9,888 nt of DNA from assembly GCA_900314225.1 (NCBI GenBank), contig OMUM01000010.1:1-9888 (forward strand). Reading direction: 5' to 3'. The translations under genes were made by a program, and so were the position numbers. Shown in pieces: positions 1-6,298 of the stretch (within the stretch, counting starts at the first letter, position 1; each line of letters begins with the position of its first letter). This DNA is from an uncultured bacterium. GTDB taxonomy: Bacteria; Bacillota_I; Bacilli_A; RF39; UBA660. The notes under the pieces were generated by a model. The model did no database searches. It was not told where the DNA came from and worked only from the letters and a program-made list of their open reading frames with translations.

Positions 1-55
1 TTATTTTATATTAAACTACTTTTTTTTAAAAGTGTCCAAAATGGGGTTCACTTCA
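1..55. mobile_element. Probable right terminus of an IS3-family (IS150-like) insertion sequence, remnant or edge of an element lying to the left
   Basis: Bases 33-55 start with TGTCC, have a GGGG block in the middle and end in CA. Read on the reverse strand they begin TGAAGTGAACCCC and close with TTGGACA. This is the usual form of IS150-group terminal inverted repeats: TG...CA ends, a CCCC block, then TTGGACA. A T-rich stretch precedes it, as is common between a transposase stop codon and the right end of such elements. The transposase gene and left end would lie outside the window, so neither an intact element nor a target-site duplication can be shown. It could instead be a solo end left by an old deletion. 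The match is from memory of the family's ends. Confidence 0.42.
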
Positions 56-81
56 GAAATAATGCTTTTTTTTTAATTTCC

Positions 82-110
82 TTTTTATACTTAATTTTTA
101 ATGTTATAAT
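82..110 (+). promoter_or_regulatory. Promoter of the glycosyltransferase operon (extended -10)
   Basis: A perfect TATAAT at 105-110 is preceded by TGT, giving an extended -10. The -35 region 17 bases upstream (TTTTTA, 82-87) is poor, as is typical when an extended -10 is present. Transcription would start near 117, leaving a leader of only about 10 bases that carries the Shine-Dalgarno AAAGGTGAT just before the ATG at 128. The promoter lies about 27 bases beyond the putative insertion sequence end. Confidence 0.6.
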
Positions 111-127
111 TAAATAAAGGTGATATT

Positions 128-1276
128 ATGAAAAAAATATCAATTTTATCTTTACACTTAGGCTATGGTGGAATAGAAAAATGTGTTACGAATTTAGCAA
201 ATTCACTATGTAATGATTATATAGTAGAAATTGCAGTTTGCTACAAACTTTATAAAGAACCAGCATTTCCAATAGATAAAAGAGTTAAAATTAAATATCT
301 TAATAAAAATTTAAAACCAAATAGAAAAGAATTTATGACAGCTTTAAAGAAAAAACGTCTAATTTCTACAGTGAAAGAGGGACTATATTCAATAAAAGTC
401 TTAAATTCCCGTCGAAGAACTATGGTTAATTATATTATTAATTGTCATTCTGACATAATAATTAGTACAAGAGATTTATTTAATTATTGGGTTGGAACAT
501 TTGCAAAAAAAAGTGTTTTAAAAATAGGTTGGGAACACAACCATTTCCATGGAAATTATAAATATGCTACAAATATAGTAAATAGTTGTAAGAATTTAGA
601 TTATTTAGTTGTTGTTTCAAAAGAGCTAGAGAAATTTTATTCAAAAAAATTAATTAAAAGTAAGTGTAAATGTTTGTATATTCCTAATTCTATTGATAAA
701 TTACCAAGTAAGTGTTCTTCTTTAAAAAATAAAAGGTTTATTAGTGTAGGAAGACTTTCTCCAGAAAAAGGTTTCTTAGATTTATTCAAAATATACAAAA
801 GAGTATTAAAAAAGCATAACGATTGGCATTTAGATATTGTCGGCGATGGAAGAGAAAGAAAAATACTTGAAGATTATATTTTAGATAATAATCTTTCATC
901 TAACATTACACTACATGGTTTTCAAGGTGAAGATTATATTAATAGATTATTAGATAAATCTTCAATATATTTAATGACATCTTATACAGAATCTTTCGGT
1001 ATAGTCTTAATTGAAGCAATGAGCCATGGAGTCCCTTGTATTGCCTTTGATTCTGCCGAAGGAGCAAGAGAAATTATCAATAGTGGGAAAAATGGTTATT
1101 TAATAAAAAATCGTAATTTTGAAGCCATGGAGAAAAAAATAAATGATTTATGTGATGATTTTAAAGTAAGAAAAATATTAGGTGAAAATGCTAGAAATGA
1201 TGTAAAAAAATATACTAGTGATGTAGTAAAAGAAGAATGGATAACTTTGATAAAAGAGAGTGGTGTTCATGAATAA
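128..1276 (+). CDS. Glycosyltransferase, GT4 family (GT-B fold)
   Basis: Transfers a sugar from a nucleotide-sugar donor to a glycan or lipid-linked acceptor at the cytoplasmic face. It is 382 residues, a normal length for the family. The N-terminal half carries the GGIEK loop (residues 14-18) typical of GT4 acceptor domains and a WEHNH segment near 135-139. The C-terminal donor domain shows GRLSPEKG (208-215, with the Arg and Lys that usually contact the donor phosphates), IVGDG (237-241), and ESFGIVLIE (288-296), which is the E-x7-E retaining motif. No membrane helix is evident. The start is set by AAAGGTGAT ending 6 bases before the ATG. The gene overlaps the next one by 8 bases, so the two are co-transcribed and probably translationally coupled. 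Retaining GT4 chemistry is well supported; donor and acceptor sugars cannot be read from the sequence. Confidence 0.9.
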   Translation: MKKISILSLHLGYGGIEKCVTNLANSLCNDYIVEIAVCYKLYKEPAFPIDKRVKIKYLNKNLKPNRKEFMTALKKKRLISTVKEGLYSIKVLNSRRRTMVNYIINCHSDIIISTRDLFNYWVGTFAKKSVLKIGWEHNHFHGNYKYATNIVNSCKNLDYLVVVSKELEKFYSKKLIKSKCKCLYIPNSIDKLPSKCSSLKNKRFISVGRLSPEKGFLDLFKIYKRVLKKHNDWHLDIVGDGRERKILEDYILDNNLSSNITLHGFQGEDYINRLLDKSSIYLMTSYTESFGIVLIEAMSHGVPCIAFDSAEGAREIINSGKNGYLIKNRNFEAMEKKINDLCDDFKVRKILGENARNDVKKYTSDVVKEEWITLIKESGVHE

Positions 1277-1745
1277 AAAAAATGTTTTATTTGTTGCTTC
1301 TACCGGAGGTCATTTAAATGAATTAATGCAGTTAGAAGGTATGTTTAAAGAATATAATTTTAATTTAATTACTGAAAAAACAAAATCTAATTTATTTTTA
1401 AAAGATAAATTTAAAAATCATGTCTATTTTTTGATTTATGGTACTAAAGATCATAAATTATCTTATCCATGGAAACTATTAGCCAACTGCTTTAAAAGTC
1501 TTTACTTGTATTTTAAAATTCATCCAGACTATATTGTAACAACAGGTGTTCATACAGCTGGACCTATTTGCTGTATTGGAAAAATATTTGGAACAAAAGT
1601 AATTTATATTGAGACATTTGCCAATATAGTTACTAAAACAGTTACAGGAAAATTGCTATATCCAATCAGTGATTTATTTATAGTTCAATGGAAAAGTATG
1701 CTTTCCTTATATCCAAATGCTGTATATGGGGGGTGGATTTTCTAA
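1269..1745 (+). CDS. Alg14/PssD-like subunit of a UDP-sugar glycosyltransferase
   Basis: A 158-residue protein of the Alg14 family. In eukaryotes and in bacterial capsule loci (PssD, Cps14F), Alg14 supplies the membrane and acceptor side of a two-part UDP-GlcNAc (or related) transferase and recruits the catalytic partner Alg13/PssE. The family glycine-rich motif STGGHL is at residues 11-16, followed by the Glu of HLNEL, then the TTGVHTAGP region (about 91-99) and IYIETFANI (about 114-122). I chose the ATG at 1269 over the in-frame GTG at 1260 because GAGAG sits 8 bases upstream and the protein then begins directly with the family's MNKKNVLFV-type strand. It has no clear N-terminal membrane helix, unlike many Alg14 proteins. 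Its stop codon overlaps the start of the Alg13-like gene in TAATG, as expected for obligate partners made in equal amounts. Confidence 0.85.
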   Translation: MNKKNVLFVASTGGHLNELMQLEGMFKEYNFNLITEKTKSNLFLKDKFKNHVYFLIYGTKDHKLSYPWKLLANCFKSLYLYFKIHPDYIVTTGVHTAGPICCIGKIFGTKVIYIETFANIVTKTVTGKLLYPISDLFIVQWKSMLSLYPNAVYGGWIF

Positions 1746-2608
1746 TGATTTTCGTAACTCTTGGAACACAAGATAAAAGTTTTACTAGACTATTAGAAGC
1801 AATTGATAGAGAAATTGATAATGGTACAATCAAAGAAAAAGTAATAGTTCAAGCAGGACTCACAAAATATAAATCCAAAAATATGGAAATATTTGATTTA
1901 GTCCCTGCAGATAAATTTGAAAAATATATTGATAAAGCCAGTTTAATTATTACTCATGGTGGAGCAGGTTCAATTTTAACTGCTATTAAACATGGAAAAA
2001 AAGTTATTGCCGCAGCTCGTCTTGCCAAATATAAAGAGCATACTAATGATCATCAAAAACAAATAGTTAAAGAATTTTCTAAAGATGGCTATATTCTAGA
2101 ATTAAGAGATTTTAATAAATTAGGTAAATTAATTGAAAAAAGCAAGACTTTTATTCCAAAGAAATTTGAAAGTAACACTAAAAATATGATAAGTTTAATA
2201 GAAAATTATATTGATAAAACTAATCATATATCTTGGTATAATAGATATAGAGAAATAATTTCATATTTATTCTTTTGCATATGTTCATATTTTATATTTT
2301 TAATATTAAATAAACTACTATTAAGAAATTTAGAAATACACAGAAATAATATAATTACTTGGTTTATTATCACTATATTTGCTTATATTACTATAAAAAA
2401 TTGTGTTTTTAATAAAAAAGAAAAAAATTTAAAATTAATTATTAAATTCTTTTTATCTTCTTTAATTACGACTTTAATAGGAATGTTAATAATACATATA
2501 TTTGTTTCTAAATTAAATTTTAATTTTTATCTATTTAATTTTATTTCTCAAATTATTATAATAATTTTAAATTTTATTGCTTATAAATTTTATGTTTTTA
2601 AAAATTAA
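1745..2608 (+). CDS. Alg13/PssE-like catalytic subunit fused to a GtrA-type membrane domain
   Basis: A 287-residue fusion. Residues 1-160 match the Alg13/PssE (GT28 C-terminal) fold: MIFVTLGTQ at the N terminus, HGGAGS (71-76) as the UDP-sugar binding loop, and an EHTNDHQ segment (98-104). Residues about 170-287 contain four hydrophobic helices (about 171-193, 202-221, 232-255 and 263-283). Helices 2 and 4 end in NCVFNK and NFIAYKFYVFK, the paired Asn/aromatic-Val-Phe signatures of GtrA proteins, which take part in moving polyprenyl-linked sugars across the membrane. Stand-alone PssE is only about 160 residues, so the membrane half is extra. The start is the ATG in the TAATG overlap with the Alg14-like gene; an upstream in-frame ATG at 1688 lies inside that gene and is unlikely. 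The fused GtrA part could replace the missing Alg14 membrane anchor or couple synthesis to flipping; this is inference. Confidence 0.82.
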   Translation: MIFVTLGTQDKSFTRLLEAIDREIDNGTIKEKVIVQAGLTKYKSKNMEIFDLVPADKFEKYIDKASLIITHGGAGSILTAIKHGKKVIAAARLAKYKEHTNDHQKQIVKEFSKDGYILELRDFNKLGKLIEKSKTFIPKKFESNTKNMISLIENYIDKTNHISWYNRYREIISYLFFCICSYFIFLILNKLLLRNLEIHRNNIITWFIITIFAYITIKNCVFNKKEKNLKLIIKFFLSSLITTLIGMLIIHIFVSKLNFNFYLFNFISQIIIIILNFIAYKFYVFKN

Positions 2609-2615
2609 AGGAGGA
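2607..2615 (+). promoter_or_regulatory. Strong Shine-Dalgarno that fixes the pilin start
   Basis: AAAGGAGGA overlaps the TAA stop of the preceding gene and lies 3 bases before the ATG at 2619. It is the closest match to the anti-Shine-Dalgarno consensus in the window. It rules out the longer in-frame reading from 2577, whose extra residues would put junk ahead of the short basic pilin leader. The strength suggests that this last gene of the operon is translated more heavily than the enzymes before it. Confidence 0.7.
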
Positions 2616-2618
2616 TTT

Positions 2619-3191
2619 ATGTACAAAAAAAATAATGGATTTACACTTATAGAATTACTAGCAGTTATAGTTATAATTGGAATATTATCAGTATATGCTA
2701 TTCCTCAAGTTGTAGGTTTACTTAATAGGAGTAGAAATAGAATGTATATTAGTGATGCAACTAAATTAGTTTCAATGGCTGAAAGAAAAGTAACAGCATC
2801 AGACTTAGAAATTGAAAAACCAGATAATAATAATTGCATTGTTATCAGTTTAAGCTATCTTGATGTTTCAGATTTAGATAGTCCTCCAAATCAAGGAAGC
2901 TATTTAGAAGATGGCTCATTTGTCGTTGTTAAAAATAATAAAGGAGTTTATGAATATTCTGTTATGCTAGTTGAAAAGACAAAAAAAGCTTCTTATATTG
3001 GTCTAAATTTAACAAAATCTGATAAGCTACATACTAATAAATCTTATTCATTTATAAAAAGCTTTAATCAATCAGACATAAATTCTATTAGAAACAATAT
3101 AACAAACGAGAATAAGACTAATATTAAAAAATATATAAATGAAAATTTAGGAAGCACTTATATCAATAATGTAGAAAATATTTATAGTTAA
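2619..3191 (+). CDS. Type IV pilin-like protein with class III prepilin signal
   Basis: A 190-residue prepilin or pseudopilin. The N terminus is a short basic leader MYKKNNG followed by FTLIELLAVIVIIGIL. This gives a prepilin peptidase cut after Gly7, Phe8 as the first mature residue and the invariant Glu at mature position 5 (Glu12). The hydrophobic helix (about 8-30) anchors the protein and would pack in a filament core. The remaining approximately 160 residues form a polar extracellular domain rich in Asn, Lys and Ser with one cysteine; I do not recognise it. It is the last gene of the glycan operon, 10 bases after the Alg13-GtrA gene, and a terminator follows. No assembly ATPase, platform protein or prepilin peptidase is present, so it depends on machinery encoded elsewhere. 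It could be a minor pilin, a competence pseudopilin or an adhesin. Confidence 0.88.
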   Translation: MYKKNNGFTLIELLAVIVIIGILSVYAIPQVVGLLNRSRNRMYISDATKLVSMAERKVTASDLEIEKPDNNNCIVISLSYLDVSDLDSPPNQGSYLEDGSFVVVKNNKGVYEYSVMLVEKTKKASYIGLNLTKSDKLHTNKSYSFIKSFNQSDINSIRNNITNENKTNIKKYINENLGSTYINNVENIYS

Positions 3192-3214
3192 CAACTAAAT
3201 ACATAAAACTATAC

Positions 3215-3250
3215 AAAGAAGACACATAAATAATTTTATTTGTCTTTTTT
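3215..3250 (+). terminator. Rho-independent terminator after the pilin gene
   Basis: AAGACA (3219-3224) and ATAAA (3226-3230) pair with TTTAT (3235-3239) and TGTCTT (3241-3246), with one C/T mismatch and a four-base TAAT loop. The stem can be extended outwards through a G-T pair and three A-T pairs into the run of six T ending at 3250. It has only two G-C pairs, weak by usual standards but normal in such A/T-rich DNA. Its place 23 bases after the pilin stop and just ahead of a new promoter supports it. Confidence 0.72.
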
Positions 3251-3252
3251 AA

Positions 3253-3281
3253 TATACAATTTATATATTTTTTGTTAAAAT
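3253..3281 (+). promoter_or_regulatory. Promoter for the second gene set (extended -10)
   Basis: TATACA (3253-3258, 4 of 6 to the -35 consensus) and TAAAAT (3276-3281, 5 of 6) are separated by 17 bases. TGT directly before the -10 makes it extended. It sits between the terminator and the Shine-Dalgarno AAGGTGAT (3288-3295) of the gene starting at 3301, giving a short leader. Confidence 0.6.
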
Positions 3282-3300
3282 AAACTTAAGGTGATAGTAG

Positions 3301-3867
3301 ATGAATTTAAGAAAATTTGCTTATATATTAATGACTTTTAGTTTTATATTAATAATTTCTGGCAGTGTTTCTTCTTTTTTAATCAGTCTAAGTAATGATA
3401 AAAAAAGAACTTACAAAAGAATGGATGATGTTAGTAATAGTTTTGAAGTTTTTAGTACTAATGTAACAGCTTTTGAAAATTTAAGAGAACAATTGTATAC
3501 AACTACTTTTAATAACGTCTACTATGATACAATGTATCAACAAGATAACGAAGTAAAAAACAATTTATCTAACTATGAACATTTAGTAGATGAACTAAAA
3601 AATAATACTACTAATTTAAATAAATTATGCGATAATGTTTATTATCCAAATAGTTCCGTTAATAAAAAATGTGCTGAATATAAAACAATTTATGAACAAG
3701 TAATTAATTATTTTGTATCTGATATTAATTCCTATAATGATAATGTAACAAAATATAATAATTATCAAGCAAGCCAAGGAAGTAATTTAACTATTGATAA
3801 ATATCTAACTACTAAGAAGTTTATTGATTATGATAATGATGATAAGTTTGCAGGTAAAGAGGAATAA
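3301..3867 (+). CDS. Hypothetical membrane-anchored extracytoplasmic protein with possible coiled coil
   Basis: I do not recognise this 188-residue protein. It has a short basic N terminus (MNLRK), one hydrophobic helix (about 6-30, ending before SNDKKR), and then a long polar stretch rich in Asn, Tyr, Asp and Lys that looks mostly helical (about 35-155). Hydrophobic residues there are spaced in a way that suggests a coiled coil. Two cysteines (110 and 124) flank a short segment, CDNVYYPNSSVNKKC, and could form a disulfide-closed loop outside the cell. The tail is acidic (YDNDDKFAGKEE). AAGGTGAT precedes the ATG, and the stop is only 3 bases from the start of the next gene. The layout recalls periplasmic-type hairpin proteins or minor pilins without a prepilin site, but no function can be assigned. 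Its position at the head of the NAGPA/SGNH set suggests a structural or scaffolding role. Confidence 0.75.
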   Translation: MNLRKFAYILMTFSFILIISGSVSSFLISLSNDKKRTYKRMDDVSNSFEVFSTNVTAFENLREQLYTTTFNNVYYDTMYQQDNEVKNNLSNYEHLVDELKNNTTNLNKLCDNVYYPNSSVNKKCAEYKTIYEQVINYFVSDINSYNDNVTKYNNYQASQGSNLTIDKYLTTKKFIDYDNDDKFAGKEE

Positions 3868-3870
3868 TAT

Positions 3871-4911
3871 ATGCGTTTAAAAAAAAATACTAACAAATAT
3901 AAAATGCCTATCAAAAGAAAAATAATTAGAATAGTTTGCTTTTCATATATTGTTATATTTTCTTTGTTTATATTTTTGTTTTATGGGCCAATTGAATCTT
4001 TCAAAGAATTTTGGATTACCAGTGCCATGACTACTATAAATCATAGATATTTAGCAACTATGCTATATAGTCATAAATATATTAACAAAGTGTTAGCAAA
4101 AAATAGTATAATCGAAGTCAGTGAAACAAGCGACCCCTCTAAAATTAAATTTAGGCATTATACTAGTTCTATATATAAAAATAAGTATGAAAAAGAGATA
4201 CTTGATCGAAAAAATGATGCTTTATATAAAGTAATTAATATTGATGGTAAAGGCTATCATGGATACTTAGTTGCTATATATGACCCAAGTCGTATATCAA
4301 TTGCAACTACTGCTTACCTAGGAAAAAGGGGAGAATCAATATTAACAGTAAGTAAAAGAGAAAAAGCCATTATTGCAATGAATGCTGGTGGATTTTATGA
4401 TCCAGATTGGAATAGCAATGGTGCCATACCACATGGAACTGTTATTTCAAATGGAAAAGTTGTAAGTGATTATATGGATGCAAATATGGGTGGAGGATTC
4501 ATTGGCTTTACGAAAGATAATAAACTTATACTAGGAAAAATTAGTAAAGATGAAGCTATTAATAAAGGATATAGAGATGCTATTGAATTTGGACCATATT
4601 TAATTGTTAATGGTAAAAGAAGCTTTATAAAAGGTAATGGAGGCTGGGGTATTGCCCCAAGAACTGCAATAGGTCAGAGAGAGGATGGAATAGTATTATT
4701 CTTAGTAATCAATGGTCGACTTGCTAATAGTATAGGTGCTGATATGATTGATTTAACAGATATTATGGAAAATTATGGAGCAATAAATGCTGCTAACCTA
4801 GATGGTGGTAGTTCTTCTGAATTAGTAATTGATAATAAAATTATAAATACACCAGTCGCTGGTGGAGAAAATGGTTTAAGAAATATGCCAACATTTTGGA
4901 TTGTGAGGTAA
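3871..4911 (+). CDS. Membrane-anchored phosphodiester glycosidase (NAGPA family), paralogue 1
   Basis: A 346-residue protein with a basic N terminus, one membrane helix (about 18-39) and an outward-facing NAGPA domain (about 130-346). The family is named for the enzyme that removes GlcNAc from a phosphodiester; bacterial members act on, or are linked to, exopolysaccharide and teichoic-type polymers. Visible conserved blocks are NAGGF (171-175), GGGFIGF (207-213), EFGP-LIVNG (239-248), GGWGIAPRT (257-265), the Arg of INGR (283) and AANLDGGSSS (307-316). Between helix and domain lies FKEFWITSAMTT (44-55), also present in paralogue 2. RBS AAAGAGGAA lies 7 bases before the ATG, and the gene starts 3 bases after the previous stop. 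A nine-A run (3879-3887) in codons 3-6 is a possible slippage site. The exact substrate is unknown. Confidence 0.87.
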   Translation: MRLKKNTNKYKMPIKRKIIRIVCFSYIVIFSLFIFLFYGPIESFKEFWITSAMTTINHRYLATMLYSHKYINKVLAKNSIIEVSETSDPSKIKFRHYTSSIYKNKYEKEILDRKNDALYKVINIDGKGYHGYLVAIYDPSRISIATTAYLGKRGESILTVSKREKAIIAMNAGGFYDPDWNSNGAIPHGTVISNGKVVSDYMDANMGGGFIGFTKDNKLILGKISKDEAINKGYRDAIEFGPYLIVNGKRSFIKGNGGWGIAPRTAIGQREDGIVLFLVINGRLANSIGADMIDLTDIMENYGAINAANLDGGSSSELVIDNKIINTPVAGGENGLRNMPTFWIVR

Positions 4912-4918
4912 TAATATT

Positions 4919-5272
4919 ATGGAATGTTATAGTACTGTACTTGGAAACTTTTTTGCAATATTTAAAAATATTTTAAAATTAATTCAAATAATCGGACCGA
5001 TCCTTATGTTAATAGCATTATCTATTAATCTTTATACAATGGTAAAAGATCCAGAAGATAAGAAAACCCCTAAAAAAATTAAAAATAGTATTATTGCTTT
5101 AATTTTATTATTTTTTGTTCCAATATTTGTTAATGTCTTATTACAAAATATTTTAGGAAGTTCTAATGTAGGAGTTTGCTATAAAAATGCAACTTTTAAT
5201 AAAGAAGATTCTACTTATAAGGATCCATATAACAGGTCAAAAAAGGATGCAAAGGAAAATTATAGTAATTAT
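4919..5272 (+). repeat. Perfect 354-bp direct repeat, copy 1
   Basis: Every base from the ATG at 4919 to 5272 is identical to 5327-5680 (offset 408). Identity begins exactly at the start codon: the bases before it (AATATT) do not resemble those before copy 2 (GCTAGA). It ends at 5273, where G replaces A. The next ten or so bases are still similar with a few differences, after which the two copies are unrelated. Confidence 0.98.
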
Positions 5273-5287
5273 GAAAATGGAAAGTAA
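4919..5287 (+). CDS. Small two-helix VirB2/TrbC-like membrane protein (stand-alone copy)
   Basis: A 122-residue protein with two hydrophobic helices (about 17-42 and 57-78) joined by a short basic loop, KDPEDKKTPKKIKN. By the positive-inside rule the loop is cytoplasmic and both ends face out. The helix-basic turn-helix plan and the IQIIGPILMLIALS start resemble VirB2/TrbC-type pilins and the many small two-helix proteins of uncultured Bacillota; this is a resemblance, not a proven assignment. Cys3 and Cys87 would both be outside and could pair. The polar tail ends YSNYENGK. It begins 7 bases after the glycosidase stop, and the RBS GAGG lies within that gene's last codons. Its first 118 codons are identical at the DNA level to the next gene. 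It may be a structural subunit, or a copy left by duplication of the anchor without its enzyme domain. Confidence 0.72.
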   Translation: MECYSTVLGNFFAIFKNILKLIQIIGPILMLIALSINLYTMVKDPEDKKTPKKIKNSIIALILLFFVPIFVNVLLQNILGSSNVGVCYKNATFNKEDSTYKDPYNRSKKDAKENYSNYENGK

Positions 5288-5299
5288 TAAGTAATTAGT

Positions 5300-5308
5300 T
5301 GTTATAAG
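5300..5308 (+). promoter_or_regulatory. Possible extended -10 promoter ahead of the SGNH fusion gene
   Basis: TGT followed by TATAAG (5303-5308) lies in the 39-base gap between the two repeat genes, 18 bases before the ATG at 5327. No convincing -35 is visible at the right distance, so this rests on the extended -10 alone. If it works, the fusion gene can be transcribed independently of the stand-alone copy. Confidence 0.3.
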
Positions 5309-5326
5309 TTTTAGGAGTCGGCTAGA

Positions 5327-5680
5327 ATGGAATGTTATAGTACTGTACTTGGAAACTTTTTTGCAATATTTAAAAATATTTTAAAATTAATTCAAATAAT
5401 CGGACCGATCCTTATGTTAATAGCATTATCTATTAATCTTTATACAATGGTAAAAGATCCAGAAGATAAGAAAACCCCTAAAAAAATTAAAAATAGTATT
5501 ATTGCTTTAATTTTATTATTTTTTGTTCCAATATTTGTTAATGTCTTATTACAAAATATTTTAGGAAGTTCTAATGTAGGAGTTTGCTATAAAAATGCAA
5601 CTTTTAATAAAGAAGATTCTACTTATAAGGATCCATATAACAGGTCAAAAAAGGATGCAAAGGAAAATTATAGTAATTAT
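5327..5680 (+). repeat. Perfect 354-bp direct repeat, copy 2
   Basis: Identical to 4919-5272. It encodes the anchor part of the SGNH fusion. Homologous recombination between the copies would delete exactly 408 bp (stand-alone gene plus spacer) and leave one intact fusion gene under the upstream ribosome binding site, so the locus can in principle switch between one- and two-gene forms. Confidence 0.98.
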
Positions 5681-6262
5681 AAAAACGGAACTGACAAAGA
5701 TAATTCATCCTCAAGTGATAGTAATTCTTCAACTAATGAAACAACAACAGGAATTATTTTTTTAGGTGATAGTAGGACAGTCCAAATGTATGCTTACAAT
5801 GCAGGTACATGGAATAATGTAAATTATTCTGATGGAGGAGCACATAAAATTGAAAGTGATATTTATATAGCACAAGTGTCTCAAGGACTTGCTTGGATGA
5901 AATCTACTGGTATTCCAGCAGCTAAAAATTATATGGGTAGTGGTAAAAAATTAGTAATTATGATGGGAGTTAATGACCTAAATAATGCTTCTAATTATTT
6001 ATCTTATATAAATGAAAATTATTCTTCTTGGACAGCAAAAGGAGGAAAAGTATATTTTGTTTCAGTTAATCCAACAAGTGGCTCATATAATAATTTAAAT
6101 ACTTCGATAAACTCATTCAATACCACACTAAAGAATGGTCTAAATAGTAAAATTGGTTGGATCAATACTCATGATAATTTAACGTTTACTACAACAGATG
6201 GACTTCATTATGATAAAAAAACAAGTGTAAAAATATATAATTATATTAAAAATCATGTTTAA
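5327..6262 (+). CDS. VirB2-like two-helix anchor fused to an SGNH/GDSL hydrolase
   Basis: A 311-residue fusion. Residues 1-118 are identical to the preceding small protein: two membrane helices, basic cytoplasmic loop, Cys3 and Cys87, N and C termini outside. A Ser/Thr/Asn-rich linker (about 122-141) leads to an SGNH domain (142-311). Block I is FLGDSR with catalytic Ser149; block II is VSQG (Gly187); block III is GVNDLNN (Asn216); block V is DGLHYD with Asp291 and His294. All four signature residues are present, so the enzyme should be active. SGNH enzymes remove or transfer acyl groups; on the cell surface the usual targets are acetylated polysaccharides or peptidoglycan. The RBS AGGAG (5313-5317) is 9 bases before the ATG and is not shared with copy 1. 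The neighbouring glycosidases suggest a surface polymer as substrate; this is inference. Confidence 0.85.
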   Translation: MECYSTVLGNFFAIFKNILKLIQIIGPILMLIALSINLYTMVKDPEDKKTPKKIKNSIIALILLFFVPIFVNVLLQNILGSSNVGVCYKNATFNKEDSTYKDPYNRSKKDAKENYSNYKNGTDKDNSSSSDSNSSTNETTTGIIFLGDSRTVQMYAYNAGTWNNVNYSDGGAHKIESDIYIAQVSQGLAWMKSTGIPAAKNYMGSGKKLVIMMGVNDLNNASNYLSYINENYSSWTAKGGKVYFVSVNPTSGSYNNLNTSINSFNTTLKNGLNSKIGWINTHDNLTFTTTDGLHYDKKTSVKIYNYIKNHV

Positions 6263-6266
6263 TTTT

Positions 6267-6298
6267 AAGAGTTAGTCTTGTACTGATTCTTTTATTTT
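6267..6298 (+). terminator. Weak hairpin terminator or attenuator after the SGNH gene
   Basis: AAGAGTTAGT (6267-6276) pairs over all ten positions with ACTGATTCTT (6282-6291), including two G-U pairs, around a five-base loop. The run TTATTTT follows. It sits 4 bases after the stop codon. The stem is weak and the T run is broken by an A, so read-through to the next gene is likely. The second arm and T run overlap a promoter candidate. Confidence 0.5.

Noticed and set aside
1..127. Riboswitch or other structured leader upstream of the first gene
   Set aside because: The predicted transcript start leaves only about 10 bases before the start codon, too short for a structured leader; the upstream inverted repeat is better explained by an insertion sequence end.
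3879..3887. Nine-A run in codons 3-6 of the first NAGPA gene as a phase-variation switch
   Set aside because: Runs of seven or eight A occur near several other starts in this A/T-rich window, so the tract is not distinctive; no length variation can be seen from one sequence.
4919..5287. The stand-alone small gene as a pseudogene of the SGNH fusion
   Set aside because: It has a complete frame, its own ribosome binding site and a length usual for small two-helix proteins, with a clean double stop; no decayed SGNH sequence follows it.
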